The notes under the pieces are model-generated. The model was not told the DNA's origin and did not search any database. It saw nothing but the letters and a program-made list of their open reading frames with translations. Made by a program: the position numbers and the translations under genes. Positions 1 to 8,573 of a DNA stretch of 64,000 bases are shown piece by piece. Positions within the stretch are counted from its first letter, which is position 1, and each line of letters opens with the position of its first letter. Origin of the DNA: Streptomyces sp. NRRL S-340 (GTDB lineage Bacteria; Actinomycetota; Actinomycetes; Streptomycetales; Streptomycetaceae); contig NZ_JOIY01000032.1 in NCBI RefSeq assembly GCF_000720185.1, positions 1 to 64,000 of the forward strand. The letters are read 5' to 3'.

Positions 1-161
1 CCACCACCCCGTCCCCGCTCGCCCCCGCCCCGTCCCCGTCCACCCCCGCCCCGGCGCCCACCGTGCCGCCCGCTCCCGGCTGTTCCCGGCGGGGCCTGGG
101 TGCCTGGCTGGAGCGCCGGCTCGGCGGCAGGCTGTGCCCGGGCCCCGGCGGTACGGCCTAG
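1..161 (+). CDS. C-terminal end of an unidentified protein (5' truncated)
   Basis: The frame starting at base 3 runs open from the window edge to a TAG at 159-161 and gives the last 52 residues. They are a Pro/Ser/Ala-rich linker (TTPSPLAPAPSPSTPAPAP) followed by a short tail with two Cys and several Arg/Gly. Such linkers often join domains of secreted enzymes, but nothing here identifies a family. It runs toward the minus-strand polysaccharide operon and is separated from it by a hairpin. High-GC DNA keeps frames open by chance, so coding status is only moderately supported. Confidence 0.4.
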   Translation, partial: TTPSPLAPAPSPSTPAPAPTVPPAPGCSRRGLGAWLERRLGGRLCPGPGGTA

Positions 162-224
162 TCGTGGTGTCCGGACAGGCTGCCGACGCGGCCGGCTGAT
201 GCGGTGGGCCGCAAGGCGGACATG

Positions 225-249
225 ACCCGAGTCCTGGATGCACTCGGGT
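225..249. terminator. Hairpin between convergent genes
   Basis: ACCCGAGT (225-232) and ACTCGGGT (242-249) form a perfect 8-bp stem with a 9-nt loop. It lies between the + strand partial gene and the end of the minus-strand polysaccharide operon, where a shared terminator is expected. There is no U-tract, as is common in Streptomyces. Confidence 0.45.
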
Positions 250-344
250 GACGCGACAACGCGGCGAGGCGCCGTGCCGGGCGTCGCGAGCCGGTGGACC
301 CTCCCGGTCGCAGCACTGGGGGAGCCGTCCGGACCGACCGCCGC

Positions 345-1472
345 CTACGGCGAGGGCGGGCGCCTGCGCAGCAGTTGTCCGGCCCGCCGGCGCAGGGCCG
401 CCTCGCCGGCCGCGGCGGTCAGCAGCGGGGCGGTGCGCCGCCGGGCCAGCAGCAGCCGTTCGTTGACCACCGGGCGGGGGCGCCAGTGGTGTTTGTAGGG
501 TTCGTCGCCGCGCAGCAGGCTCAGCGTGTCCGGCGCGCCCTCGCCGGTGTGCGCGGTGCACGCCTCCAGCAGCATCACCGCCACGTCCGCCTTGCGTTCC
601 CGCAGCAGCGGATGGGCGCCGTAGAGGTAGCCGCCCACCAGCCGCCGGGACAGCAGGGTCAGGTCCACGGCCACCACCTCGCCGTCGAGCCGGAACTCGG
701 TGACCACCGCCTCCCCGGCGCGCACCATCGGGCCCGCCGCGCGCACCAGGTGCTCACCGAAGCGCGAGCGCAGGTGCTCGGGGGTGACGCCCCGGCCCTG
801 CCACTGCACACGGTGCAGCGCGAGCAGCCGCCGCAGCGCCGCGTCCACCTCCTCGGGGCGTACGAGGCGCCGTTCCACGCCGAGCGCGCGCAGCTTGCGC
901 TGTTTGGCGCGCACCCGCTGCGCCCTGGCCGCGGGCAGCCGGGTGACCAGCTCGTCCAGGGGCAGGGCGGGCAGCTCCAGGCAGAGCGAGTCGGGTGCGC
1001 GGTGCCGCGGTCCGCGCCAGCGGTCGTAGACCTGTTCGACGGCACTGCCCGGCCGGACCTCGCGGAAGTCGATCAGCGCCGTCCGCGCCGCCTCGCCGAG
1101 CGCCCCGGCGAGCGCGGTGGCCGCCGGCCGGCTGCGCCCGTCGTCGATGAGGACGTCGGCGTAGTCGGAGATCGCCCCGCCGAGCGGCACCAGCGCGGGC
1201 ACGGGCGTGCGGCGCAGCATCAGCGGGGCGGCGGCGACCAGTTCGCCGCCCTCGCGCACCAGCAGCAGCCGCAGCCGCCCCGGGGTGCCGTAGGACTGCC
1301 ACCAGGAGTGCAGCCAGGCGTGGCTCTGGAACGGGGTCGCCGCGCCGCACCTGGCGAACAGCCGCCCCCACTGCGGGGCGAGGGCGGCGAAGGCGCGGGC
1401 GTCGGTGACGAGTTCCGTCGTGTACGCCGGACGGGCCGGGCGCGCCGGTGGCGCGAGGCGGGTGGCGGTCAC
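345..1472 (-). CDS. GNAT-type acyltransferase (FemAB/CelD-like)
   Basis: 375 residues. The body resembles the GNAT_6 (CelD/BcsL) acetyltransferases found in exopolysaccharide clusters: a central TPFQSHAWLHSWW segment, a mid-protein RVRAKQRKLRALGV basic stretch, and a C-terminal half with VVAVDLTLL and GGYLYGAHPLLRERK ending in the PYKHHW motif typical of the family. A likely role is acylation of a polysaccharide or its precursor. The GTG start at 1472 overlaps the stop of the upstream Wzz-like gene (GTGA at 1469-1472), which indicates translational coupling. The open frame extends further upstream, but only as a shadow of the neighbouring gene. It is the last gene of the operon. Confidence 0.8.
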   Translation of the reverse strand: MTATRLAPPARPARPAYTTELVTDARAFAALAPQWGRLFARCGAATPFQSHAWLHSWWQSYGTPGRLRLLLVREGGELVAAAPLMLRRTPVPALVPLGGAISDYADVLIDDGRSRPAATALAGALGEAARTALIDFREVRPGSAVEQVYDRWRGPRHRAPDSLCLELPALPLDELVTRLPAARAQRVRAKQRKLRALGVERRLVRPEEVDAALRRLLALHRVQWQGRGVTPEHLRSRFGEHLVRAAGPMVRAGEAVVTEFRLDGEVVAVDLTLLSRRLVGGYLYGAHPLLRERKADVAVMLLEACTAHTGEGAPDTLSLLRGDEPYKHHWRPRPVVNERLLLARRRTAPLLTAAAGEAALRRRAGQLLRRRPPSP

Positions 1473-2122
1473 AGCCGGCCGTGGACGTCGGCGGCCGGGG
1501 CCGGGCCGGGGACCGGGGCAGCGGGCGCGGGGGCGCCGGGTTCGTCCCGCCGCGGCCGTACGAGCAGGGCCAGGCCGCCGAGCAGCCCGCCCGCGCTCGC
1601 GCCGACCAGGGCGGTCACCGCCGGTGAGGCGGACGAGGGGTCGGTGGGGCGCACCGCGCGGGCGAAGCGGACGAGCGAGACGTGGGTGCTCTGCGCGGTG
1701 TCGCCGGCGTGCCGGGTCAGCGCGTCGGAGACGGCGTCGGCCATGCCGGCGGCCAGCGCGGGCCGGGTGGAGGTGGCGGACACGGCGATCATCGGCGCGT
1801 CCGGCGAGGTCGCCGTGCGCACACTGCGGCGCAGCGTGCGCACCGGCACGTCCGCCTGCCGCTGGGCGTCGCCGAGGACGGCGAGCTGGGTGGCGACCCG
1901 CCCGTAGGCCTGGGCGAGTCCGAGCGCGGCGGCGGGGTCGGTCTTCTGGGCGGGGACGGCGACGACGTAGCTGGTGGCCGTGTAGACGGGGGGTTCCAGC
2001 AGGCCGTAGGCGCCGCCGAGCAGGCCGCCGGCGGCGGTGCCGGCCACCACCAGCGACCAGCGGGGAAGCCGCCGCAGACGGGCGGGGGAGAACCGGCGGG
2101 GCCGGGTGAGGCGGTCGGTCAT
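1469..2122 (-). CDS. Wzz-like polysaccharide chain-length / tyrosine-kinase-adaptor membrane protein
   Basis: 217 residues. One membrane segment lies near the N-terminus (about 23-43, WSLVVAGTAAGGLLGGAYGL) and a second near 170-190, with an extracytoplasmic region between them. The PPVYTATSYVVAV stretch after the first helix matches the start of the Wzz/chain-length-determinant domain. These proteins set polymer length in Wzy-dependent export. The short Ala/Pro-rich C-terminal tail lacks a kinase domain, as expected for the actinobacterial adaptor type. ATG at 2122 overlaps the stop of the upstream glycosyltransferase by four bases, and its own stop overlaps the acyltransferase start. Confidence 0.8.
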   Translation of the reverse strand: MTDRLTRPRRFSPARLRRLPRWSLVVAGTAAGGLLGGAYGLLEPPVYTATSYVVAVPAQKTDPAAALGLAQAYGRVATQLAVLGDAQRQADVPVRTLRRSVRTATSPDAPMIAVSATSTRPALAAGMADAVSDALTRHAGDTAQSTHVSLVRFARAVRPTDPSSASPAVTALVGASAGGLLGGLALLVRPRRDEPGAPAPAAPVPGPAPAADVHGRL

Positions 2123-3294
2123 GCGGAAGTCGCTCCCTGGGGTGGGACGGAGGGGGTCGGGCGGGCCGGGGCGGGCGTGGTGGCCCGGACCGCGGCGGTG
2201 TACACGTCCATGAGCCGGGCGGCGGTGCGGGCGATGCTGTAGTGGCGGGCCGCCGCCGGGGGCGTGCGCGGGTGCGGGCCACCGGCGCGTACTTCCGTGA
2301 TCGCGCGGGCGTACGCCTCCGGGCCGCCCTGGACACGCCGGGCACCGGCGGCGGCGTGCGCGGGCAGGTCCTCCACGGCCGGGCAGGAGGCGTACAGCAC
2401 GGGCAGCCCGGCCGCCAGGGCCTCCACCACGGCCAAGCCGAACGCCTCCTGCCGCGACGGAGAGGCGAGCACGTCCATCGCGGCGGTCAGCGAGGGCAGG
2501 TCGGGGCCGGGTGAGCCGTCGGGCGCGCAGGGGCGTTCGCCGGTGAACAGCACCCGGTCGGCCACCCCGGCCTCGTGGGCGGTGCGGCGCAGCACGCTCT
2601 CCTCGGGGCCGCCGCCCACCAGGAGCAGCCAGTGGTCGCGGGGCAGGCGGGCCAGGGCGCGGACGACGACGTCGAACCGCTTGCCCGCCGTCAGCCGGCC
2701 GATGCCGCCGACCACGTACGCGTCCTCGGGCAGGCCCAGCCGGCGCCGGGTCCGCGCGCGCCGGCCGGCGTCGAAGCGGAACCGGTCCAGGTCGATGCCG
2801 TTGGGGACGACCGCGATGCGCGGCGCGGGCACGCCCCAGCGCTGGAGCCGGCCGGCCACCGTGGCCGAGACGGCGACCGTGGTGGAGCCGAGCCGTTCAC
2901 CGGCCAGGTACAGCGCGCGCACCCCCGGCGTCAGCGGGCGGCCCTCCATCTGCTCGTCCCCGAGGGAGTGCTCGGTGGCGACGACGGCGCGGACCCCGGC
3001 GAGGCGCGCGGCGAGCCGGCCGTACAGGCAGGCCCGGTACAGATGCGTGTGGACGAGGTCGTAGCGGCCCGCCCGGATCACCCGGACCAGACGCGGCAGC
3101 ACGGACAGGTCGCGGTTGCCGGCCATGCCGAGGTGGACGACGCGGACACCGTCGGCGGCCAGGCCCTCGGCGACCGCGCCGGGCCGGGTGAGCGTCACCA
3201 CGTCGCAGTCGGCGGGCAGGTGACGCAGCAGCAGGCGCAGCTGCTGCTCGGCGCCGCCCACGCCGAGGCCGGTGATGATGTGCAGGACCCGCAT
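2119..3294 (-). CDS. GT4 family glycosyltransferase
   Basis: 391 residues with a two-domain GT-B architecture. The N-terminal domain begins VLHIITGLGVGGAEQQLRLL, a classic GT4 donor-fold opening. The C-terminal domain contains GGIGRLTAGKRFD and the E-x7-E region SRQEAFGLAVVEALAAG that binds the nucleotide sugar. It probably adds a sugar to the lipid-linked repeat unit at the cytoplasmic membrane face. It sits one base after the deacetylase and overlaps the Wzz-like gene by four bases (ATGA at 2119-2122). Donor and acceptor sugars cannot be read from the sequence. Confidence 0.88.
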   Translation of the reverse strand: MRVLHIITGLGVGGAEQQLRLLLRHLPADCDVVTLTRPGAVAEGLAADGVRVVHLGMAGNRDLSVLPRLVRVIRAGRYDLVHTHLYRACLYGRLAARLAGVRAVVATEHSLGDEQMEGRPLTPGVRALYLAGERLGSTTVAVSATVAGRLQRWGVPAPRIAVVPNGIDLDRFRFDAGRRARTRRRLGLPEDAYVVGGIGRLTAGKRFDVVVRALARLPRDHWLLLVGGGPEESVLRRTAHEAGVADRVLFTGERPCAPDGSPGPDLPSLTAAMDVLASPSRQEAFGLAVVEALAAGLPVLYASCPAVEDLPAHAAAGARRVQGGPEAYARAITEVRAGGPHPRTPPAAARHYSIARTAARLMDVYTAAVRATTPAPARPTPSVPPQGATSA

Positions 3295-3295
3295 C

Positions 3296-4057
3296 TCACA
3301 CGCCCTTCACGGGGCGGCGGCGCAGCCGGTGCAGCTCGTGTTTGAGGTGCAGCCGCCAGGCCGTGTCCCGCTGCCCGAGGTGCAGCCGGGGCAGCGCGTA
3401 CGGGCCGGTGAGCGGGCCGGGGTCGACGGCGCAGGCGTAGGAGTACCCCGCCTCCCGCACGGCCGCCCGCACCCGGTCGTCGACCGCGCCGTAGGGGTAG
3501 CAGAAGCCGTCCACGGGGGCTCCGGTCAGCTCCTCCAGGAGGGCGCGGCTCCTGGTGACCTCGGCGGTCAGGGCGCGGTCGCCGGCCCGGGTGAGGTCGG
3601 TGTGGGTCAGCCCGTGCGAGCCGATCTCCACGCCCTCGGCCGCCGCGTGCCGGATGCCGTCGGCGGCCAGCAGCGGCTTGCGCGGACCGCGCGGGTCCCA
3701 CACGTTGTCGCCGCCGAGCCGGCCGGGCAGCACGAACAGCGTGGCGCCGCAGGCGTGCCGGTGCAGCAGGGGCAGCGCGGCGGTGACGAAGTCGGCGTAC
3801 CCGTCGTCGAAGGTGAGCCCGACCAGGCCCTTGCCGCCGCCCTCGGCGCGGGCGGCCAGCAGCTCGCGCACGGACACCCCGCGCAGCCCGCGCCGCCGCA
3901 GCCACCGGAGCTGCCCGGCGAGCCGCTCGGGCGTCACGGTGATGCGGTACGGATCGTCCGAGCGGTCGCCCACCGAGTGGTACATCGCCACCCAGGGGAA
4001 GGGCGCGATGGGCTCGCCGGCGTCGGCGGGCGGGGCGGTTTCAGCGGGAGAGGCCAT
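3296..4057 (-). CDS. Polysaccharide deacetylase (CE4, NodB-like)
   Basis: 253 residues. The NodB homology domain shows motif 1 as LTFDDGYADF (catalytic Asp followed by the metal-binding Asp), motif 2 as EIGSHGLTHTDL (two metal-binding His) and a later FCYPYGAVDDRVRAAV segment. There is no signal peptide or membrane helix, so it may act on lipid-linked intermediates in the cytoplasm or be exported atypically. N-deacetylation of GlcNAc-type residues of the exopolysaccharide is the likely reaction. The ATG at 4057 overlaps the end of the flippase gene by 17 bases, which places it firmly in the operon. Confidence 0.87.
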   Translation of the reverse strand: MASPAETAPPADAGEPIAPFPWVAMYHSVGDRSDDPYRITVTPERLAGQLRWLRRRGLRGVSVRELLAARAEGGGKGLVGLTFDDGYADFVTAALPLLHRHACGATLFVLPGRLGGDNVWDPRGPRKPLLAADGIRHAAAEGVEIGSHGLTHTDLTRAGDRALTAEVTRSRALLEELTGAPVDGFCYPYGAVDDRVRAAVREAGYSYACAVDPGPLTGPYALPRLHLGQRDTAWRLHLKHELHRLRRRPVKGV

Positions 4058-5717
4058 GCCGGAGCCTTCGTGTGACGGAGCGTACGGAGCTGAGGACGGG
4101 TTCGACGCCCTGGGCGCCGAGCGCGCGGGCGAGCAGGACGTGGACGGCGGTGACGGTCAGCGCGCCGGCCGCCAGGCCCGCGGCGGGGGAGTGGGGCAGG
4201 CTCGCCGCGAACACCCCGGCCGCGGTGGCGACGACCGCGGCGCGCAGCGGCCTGCTCGCCTCGGCCAGCACCCGCCGCACGCGCAGCGGCACCCCGCACC
4301 GGCCCGTCCCGGCCAGCAGCAGCGCGGCCGTCACGGTGATGCCGGCCGCGTTGGCGGCGGCGATGCCCGCCACGCCCCAGGGGCCGACCGCGGCGGCGCC
4401 GGTCCAGGAGGTCGCCACCAGGCCCGCGGTCATCGCGGCGAGCGGGTACCAGGCGGGCCGGCCGCCCGCGACGTAGCAGCGGACCAGGGCGCCCACCAGG
4501 GCCTGGCCGAGCAGCCCGAGGGCGTACACGCGCATCACGGCGGCCGTCGCCGCCGTGTCGTCCGCGGTGAAGGCGCCGCGCTGGAACAGCAGGCCGATGA
4601 GTTGCGGGGCGCAGGCGATCACGGTGGCCGCGCCCAGCAGCACCAGGCAGGAGACCAGCGCCAGGTCCCGCTCCACGCGGTCGCGGGCCCGCTCGGTGTC
4701 GCCGTCGGCGAGCGCCCGCGCCACCACCGGGAAGGTGACCGTGCACAGCATCAGCGACAGCGTCATCGGGATCTGCGCCACCTTCTGCGCGTAGTTCAGG
4801 TGCGAGATGGCCCCGGCGGGCAGCGGCGAGGCCAGGAACCGCTCGATGAGGACCTGCGACTGACGGCACAGCGCGAACAGCAGCACGGAGGCGACGAGCG
4901 CGAGGTCCATGGGCCGGGCCGCCGCGCCGCCGGTGCCGGCCGGCGGGCGCACCCCGGTGCGCAGTTGCTTCCACAGCGCGGGCACCTGGACGGCCACCAT
5001 GAGGCAGCCGCCCGCCGCGACACCCGCCGCCGCCGAGCGCACCCCCCAGGCGCCGCCCAGCCAGAACATCGAGGCGACGACGCCCGCGTTGTAGGCGATG
5101 TAGATCGCCGCGGGTGCCATGTAGCGGCCGTGCGCGCGCAGCACGGCGCTGCAGTAGCCCGCGAGCCCGAAGGTCAGCACGCAGGTGGCCGTCAGCCGGG
5201 TGCAGTCGGCGGCCAGGCGCGGGTCGGGCAGTCCCGGCGCCAGCACCTGGACGAGCTGCGGGGCGGCGCCGACGGCCAGCGCGCACACCGCGGCGCACGC
5301 GAAGGCCAGCCGGGGCAGCGTGCCGGTGACCAGGGAGCGCACCGGGTCGCCCGCGGCGCCCCGCGCCCGCCGGGCCAGCGCCGCGCTGAACGCCGGGACC
5401 AGCGCGAACGCCAGCCCGTCCTCGATGAGCAGCGTGGCGGCGAACTCCGGTACGGTCCAGGCCACCAGGAAGGCGTCCGTGTCGCTGCCCGCGCCGAACA
5501 GCCGCGCCAGCGCCTGGTCCCGGACCAGGCCGAGCAGCGACCCGGCCACCGACAGCACGGCCGTGACCAGGGTGGCCCTGGCCAGGAACCCGCGGGAGCC
5601 CGACGCCGCCCGCGGGGCACCGCCGGCGCCGGTGGCGGTGCGCGCCGCGGGGACGGTCGCCGTGCCGTCGCCGCCGGGGCCGCCGGAACGGGGCAGGGGA
5701 GGAGGGGTCACCGTCAT
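4041..5717 (-). CDS. MurJ/Wzx-like lipid-linked oligosaccharide flippase
   Basis: 558 residues. After a disordered Pro/Ala/Gly-rich N-terminus of about 40 residues the protein is almost entirely hydrophobic, with roughly 12-14 predicted helices. It opens with the MurJ/MviN signature (LLGLVRDQALARLFGAGSDT, then DAFLVAWTVPEFAATLL). In this operon it more plausibly flips the undecaprenyl-linked exopolysaccharide unit than lipid II. ATG at 5717 overlaps the stop of the Wzy-like gene by four bases (ATGA). Longer versions of this frame only read through the antisense of the neighbouring gene. Confidence 0.85.
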   Translation of the reverse strand: MTVTPPPLPRSGGPGGDGTATVPAARTATGAGGAPRAASGSRGFLARATLVTAVLSVAGSLLGLVRDQALARLFGAGSDTDAFLVAWTVPEFAATLLIEDGLAFALVPAFSAALARRARGAAGDPVRSLVTGTLPRLAFACAAVCALAVGAAPQLVQVLAPGLPDPRLAADCTRLTATCVLTFGLAGYCSAVLRAHGRYMAPAAIYIAYNAGVVASMFWLGGAWGVRSAAAGVAAGGCLMVAVQVPALWKQLRTGVRPPAGTGGAAARPMDLALVASVLLFALCRQSQVLIERFLASPLPAGAISHLNYAQKVAQIPMTLSLMLCTVTFPVVARALADGDTERARDRVERDLALVSCLVLLGAATVIACAPQLIGLLFQRGAFTADDTAATAAVMRVYALGLLGQALVGALVRCYVAGGRPAWYPLAAMTAGLVATSWTGAAAVGPWGVAGIAAANAAGITVTAALLLAGTGRCGVPLRVRRVLAEASRPLRAAVVATAAGVFAASLPHSPAAGLAAGALTVTAVHVLLARALGAQGVEPVLSSVRSVTRRLRHGLSR

Positions 5718-7120
5718 CGCGTCACGGCTCCCTCGGCCCGCCCGTCCGCGCCGGGAACGGGGTGCCGGGCCACCGCCCACCAGGCCGCCAGCCCGAAGGA
5801 CACGGCGGTCAGCACGGTCGAAGGACCGCCGATGTCCCCGTAGACGAAGTCGGTGAGCTGCCAGACCAGCAGGCCGCAGGCGACCAGCGCGCAGTCGGGC
5901 CCGCCTGCCGAGGACGGCGGCCTGCGCCGCTCGCGCAGCAGCCGGCGCACCCCGCACACCAGGAGCGCCAGCCAGCTCCCGGCGACGGCCACCAGACCGC
6001 TCAGCCCCTGCTCGCTCAGCACCAGCAGATACATGTCGTGCGGCGACAGCAGCGGCTGCCTGCGGAACGCGGCACCCGCGCCCTCGGTGTCGCTCGCCGC
6101 GGACAGCGCCATCGGGGCGTGCCCGTCGCGGTACTCCGGGAAGTTCTTCAAACCCACTCCCGTCAGCGGATGTTCGCGCCAGATGCCGAGCGCGGCCGTC
6201 CAGAGCGCGTAACGGTCGCGGACCGACTGGTCCGGAGCGCCCGCGACCTGCGTGATGCTGTCGAACCGCTGCTCCAGCAGCGCCGTTCCCACGCCCAGCC
6301 CGCCCACCAGGACCACGCCCGCCGCGGCCACCGCCAGCCCCGCCCTCAGGGCGCGCCGCACCCCGGCCAGCAGCAGCTGCGCCGCGCACGTCACGGCCGT
6401 CGCGATCCACGCCCCCCGGCTGAAGGACAGCGCCAGCGGCATCAGCAGCGCCGCCGCGCACCCGGCGGCCACCGCCCGCCGCCGTGCGCCGCCGGAACGG
6501 TCCAGCGCGAGCCCCACCGCGCACACCGTGCCCAGGGCGACAGCCGTCGCCATGCCCATCACGTCCCCCGGCCCGAAGGTGCCCACGGCACGGATCTGCG
6601 CACCCTGGTAGGAGGCACCGGTCCCGGTGAGGTACTGGTGGGTGCCCACCGCGCCCTGCCACAGCCCGAGACCTGTGAACGCCCAGGCCAGCAGCCGGAA
6701 GTCGGCGCGGTCCCGGATCAGCAGCAGCACGGCCGCCGGGACGAGGACGAAGACCTGGAGGTACCGGCCGAGCCCCGCGAACGCGGCCGCCGGGGAGGGC
6801 GCGGCCAGGGCGGCCAGGGCGAAGCCCGTCACCGGCAGTCCCAGCACCACGGCGGCCACCGGCGTCAGCGGCCGCCGCCGCGCGCGCAGCAGCCGCACCG
6901 CGCAGTACAGCACCACGGCCCCGGAGACCACGTCCGCGGGTCCCGCGCCGCCCCCCGGGGCGAGCGGCAGGGCGAGGGCCGCCAGGACCGCCGCCACGGG
7001 CAGGACCGGGCCGTGCGGCACGGCCCGGGACACCGGCCGGAGCGTCCCGCCGGACCGGCGCGGCGGCCGGGCGGGCACGGCGAGGCGGTGCGGCGGTTCG
7101 GGCAGCGCGGCGTGGTTCAC
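5714..7120 (-). CDS. O-antigen ligase/polymerase-like membrane protein (Wzy/WaaL superfamily)
   Basis: 468 residues with about ten hydrophobic segments. A long extracytoplasmic loop near the middle contains RYALWTAALGIWREHPLTG followed by VGLKNFPEYRDGH, the typical PF04932 (Wzy_C) signature, and later LLSPHDMYLLVLSEQG with the conserved His. It would join or polymerise repeat units outside the membrane. The start is GTG at 7120, four bases after the sugar-transferase stop codon. Whether it is a polymerase or a ligase cannot be decided from sequence; the neighbouring flippase and Wzz-like protein favour polymerase. Confidence 0.82.
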   Translation of the reverse strand: MNHAALPEPPHRLAVPARPPRRSGGTLRPVSRAVPHGPVLPVAAVLAALALPLAPGGGAGPADVVSGAVVLYCAVRLLRARRRPLTPVAAVVLGLPVTGFALAALAAPSPAAAFAGLGRYLQVFVLVPAAVLLLIRDRADFRLLAWAFTGLGLWQGAVGTHQYLTGTGASYQGAQIRAVGTFGPGDVMGMATAVALGTVCAVGLALDRSGGARRRAVAAGCAAALLMPLALSFSRGAWIATAVTCAAQLLLAGVRRALRAGLAVAAAGVVLVGGLGVGTALLEQRFDSITQVAGAPDQSVRDRYALWTAALGIWREHPLTGVGLKNFPEYRDGHAPMALSAASDTEGAGAAFRRQPLLSPHDMYLLVLSEQGLSGLVAVAGSWLALLVCGVRRLLRERRRPPSSAGGPDCALVACGLLVWQLTDFVYGDIGGPSTVLTAVSFGLAAWWAVARHPVPGADGRAEGAVTR

Positions 7121-7124
7121 GTCC

Positions 7125-8573
7125 TCAGCTCCCCGTCGGCCGCACCAGCGCGACCGCGGTGCGCAGCAGGATGCAGACGTCCTGCCACAGCGACCAGTTG
7201 TCGATGTAGGCGTTGTCGAAGCGGGCCCGGTCCTCGATCGAGGTGTCCCCGCGCAGCCCCTGGACCTGGGCCAGCCCGGTGATCCCGGACCGCATCCGGT
7301 GGCGCGCCGCGTAACCGGGGTGCTCCTGGCTGAACCGGGCCGCGAAATAGGGGCGTTCGGGGCGCGGGCCGACCAGGCTCATGTCCCCGCGCAGCACGTT
7401 CCACAGCTGCGGCAGCTCGTCCAGCGAGGTCCGCCGCAGCATGCGGCACAGCGGCCGCATCTCCTGCTCGCCCGCCACGCTCCACCGCGTCGCCGCCTCG
7501 TGCGCGTCGGCGGGCCGGTGCGTACGGAACTTCAGCAGCGTGAAGGGCCTGCCGTCCCGGCCGATGCGCTCCTGGCGGAACAGCACACCCGGCCCGTCGG
7601 TGAGCCGCAGCAGCGCCGCGCAGCCCAGCAGCAGCGGCCCGGCCAGCAGCAGGAGGACACCGCAGACCAGGACGTCCAGCACCCGCTTGCCCGCGCTGCC
7701 GCGCCGCGCGCCCGACATCAGCAGGCGCCGGCAGGAGAACCCGGCCAGCCGATGCTTCGTCGCGTACGACGGCGAGTCCGCGTCGATCTCCCACACCGCG
7801 CAGCCCGACTCGGCCAGCGCCCGCAGCAGCGGCCCCTGTCCGGTCCGTACGGAGGGGTGGACGGCGAGCACCGCCCGCACCCCGTTCTGCACGACCGCAC
7901 GCTCCACCTCCGCCCCGCGGGTCAGCACCGGCAGGCCGCCCGTGCCGCCGCCCGGCCGGTCGGCGACGACCCCGACCGGCCGCATCCCGCACCGCGGATG
8001 CCGCAGCAGCGCCGCGGCCACCCGCTGGGCCGTCTCGGCCGGCCCGACGACGAGGGCGGCGCGCGGCCGGCGCAGCAGGTCCGCGCGCCGCCGGGCGTGC
8101 ACGGCGCCGCGCAGCACGCAGCTCGCCGCGGCGTGCAGCGCGAACCCGGCCAGCAGGGTGCGGCCGGTCAGCGCGTGCCCCGGCCGGTACGCCGCAACCA
8201 GCGTGGCCATGACCAGCCAGGCCACCGCGATCCGGCCCCACACGGCGGGCAGTTCGTCCAGGACCGACGGCACGGGCTGCCCGGAGGGCTGCGCCCGCAG
8301 CAGCAGGGCCGCGGTCACGAGCAGGGCGACCAGCAGCGGGCGGTGTTCGGCCTCGGCGAACGCCGGGGCGCCCAGCAGGGCGGCGGCGCCGTCCGCGACG
8401 ATCAGCGGCAGCGCGGCGGCCGGCCGCGGCGGGGGCCCCTGCCGCCGGACCGGGAAGCGGAAACCGGAGGACCCGCGGCGCGGCCGGAGAACCGGGACGG
8501 CCGTGGATCCGTGGTCCCGTGGCGGCCGGCCGGGGGCCAGACCGGGCGAGGGGACGGTGCTTTCCGCGCTCAC
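7125..8573 (-). CDS. Polyprenyl-phosphate sugar phosphotransferase (WbaP/CpsE type)
   Basis: 482 residues. N-terminal membrane helices (about 55-150) precede a CoA-binding-like Rossmann segment (ALVVGPAETAQRVAAALL) and a C-terminal bacterial sugar-transferase domain. That domain has a re-entrant helix (KRVLDVLVCGVLLLLAG), LFRQERIGRDGRPFTLLKFRT split across its active site, and SLDELPQLWNVLRGDMSLVG with PRPERPYF. It starts repeat-unit synthesis by moving a sugar-1-phosphate onto undecaprenyl phosphate. The GTG start at 8573 overlaps the stop of the upstream glycosyltransferase (GTGA at 8570-8573). Confidence 0.9.
   Translation of the reverse strand: MSAESTVPSPGLAPGRPPRDHGSTAVPVLRPRRGSSGFRFPVRRQGPPPRPAAALPLIVADGAAALLGAPAFAEAEHRPLLVALLVTAALLLRAQPSGQPVPSVLDELPAVWGRIAVAWLVMATLVAAYRPGHALTGRTLLAGFALHAAASCVLRGAVHARRRADLLRRPRAALVVGPAETAQRVAAALLRHPRCGMRPVGVVADRPGGGTGGLPVLTRGAEVERAVVQNGVRAVLAVHPSVRTGQGPLLRALAESGCAVWEIDADSPSYATKHRLAGFSCRRLLMSGARRGSAGKRVLDVLVCGVLLLLAGPLLLGCAALLRLTDGPGVLFRQERIGRDGRPFTLLKFRTHRPADAHEAATRWSVAGEQEMRPLCRMLRRTSLDELPQLWNVLRGDMSLVGPRPERPYFAARFSQEHPGYAARHRMRSGITGLAQVQGLRGDTSIEDRARFDNAYIDNWSLWQDVCILLRTAVALVRPTGS

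Noticed and set aside
345..2345. A single 666-codon minus-strand protein covering the acyltransferase and more
   Set aside because: The extra N-terminal part is out of frame with, and overlaps, the Wzz-like and glycosyltransferase genes; the GTGA overlap at 1469-1472 gives a natural start.
4041..6662. An 873-codon version of the flippase gene
   Set aside because: The upstream part is a shadow of the Wzy-like gene; ATG 5717 in an ATGA overlap and the MurJ-like N-terminus fix the start.
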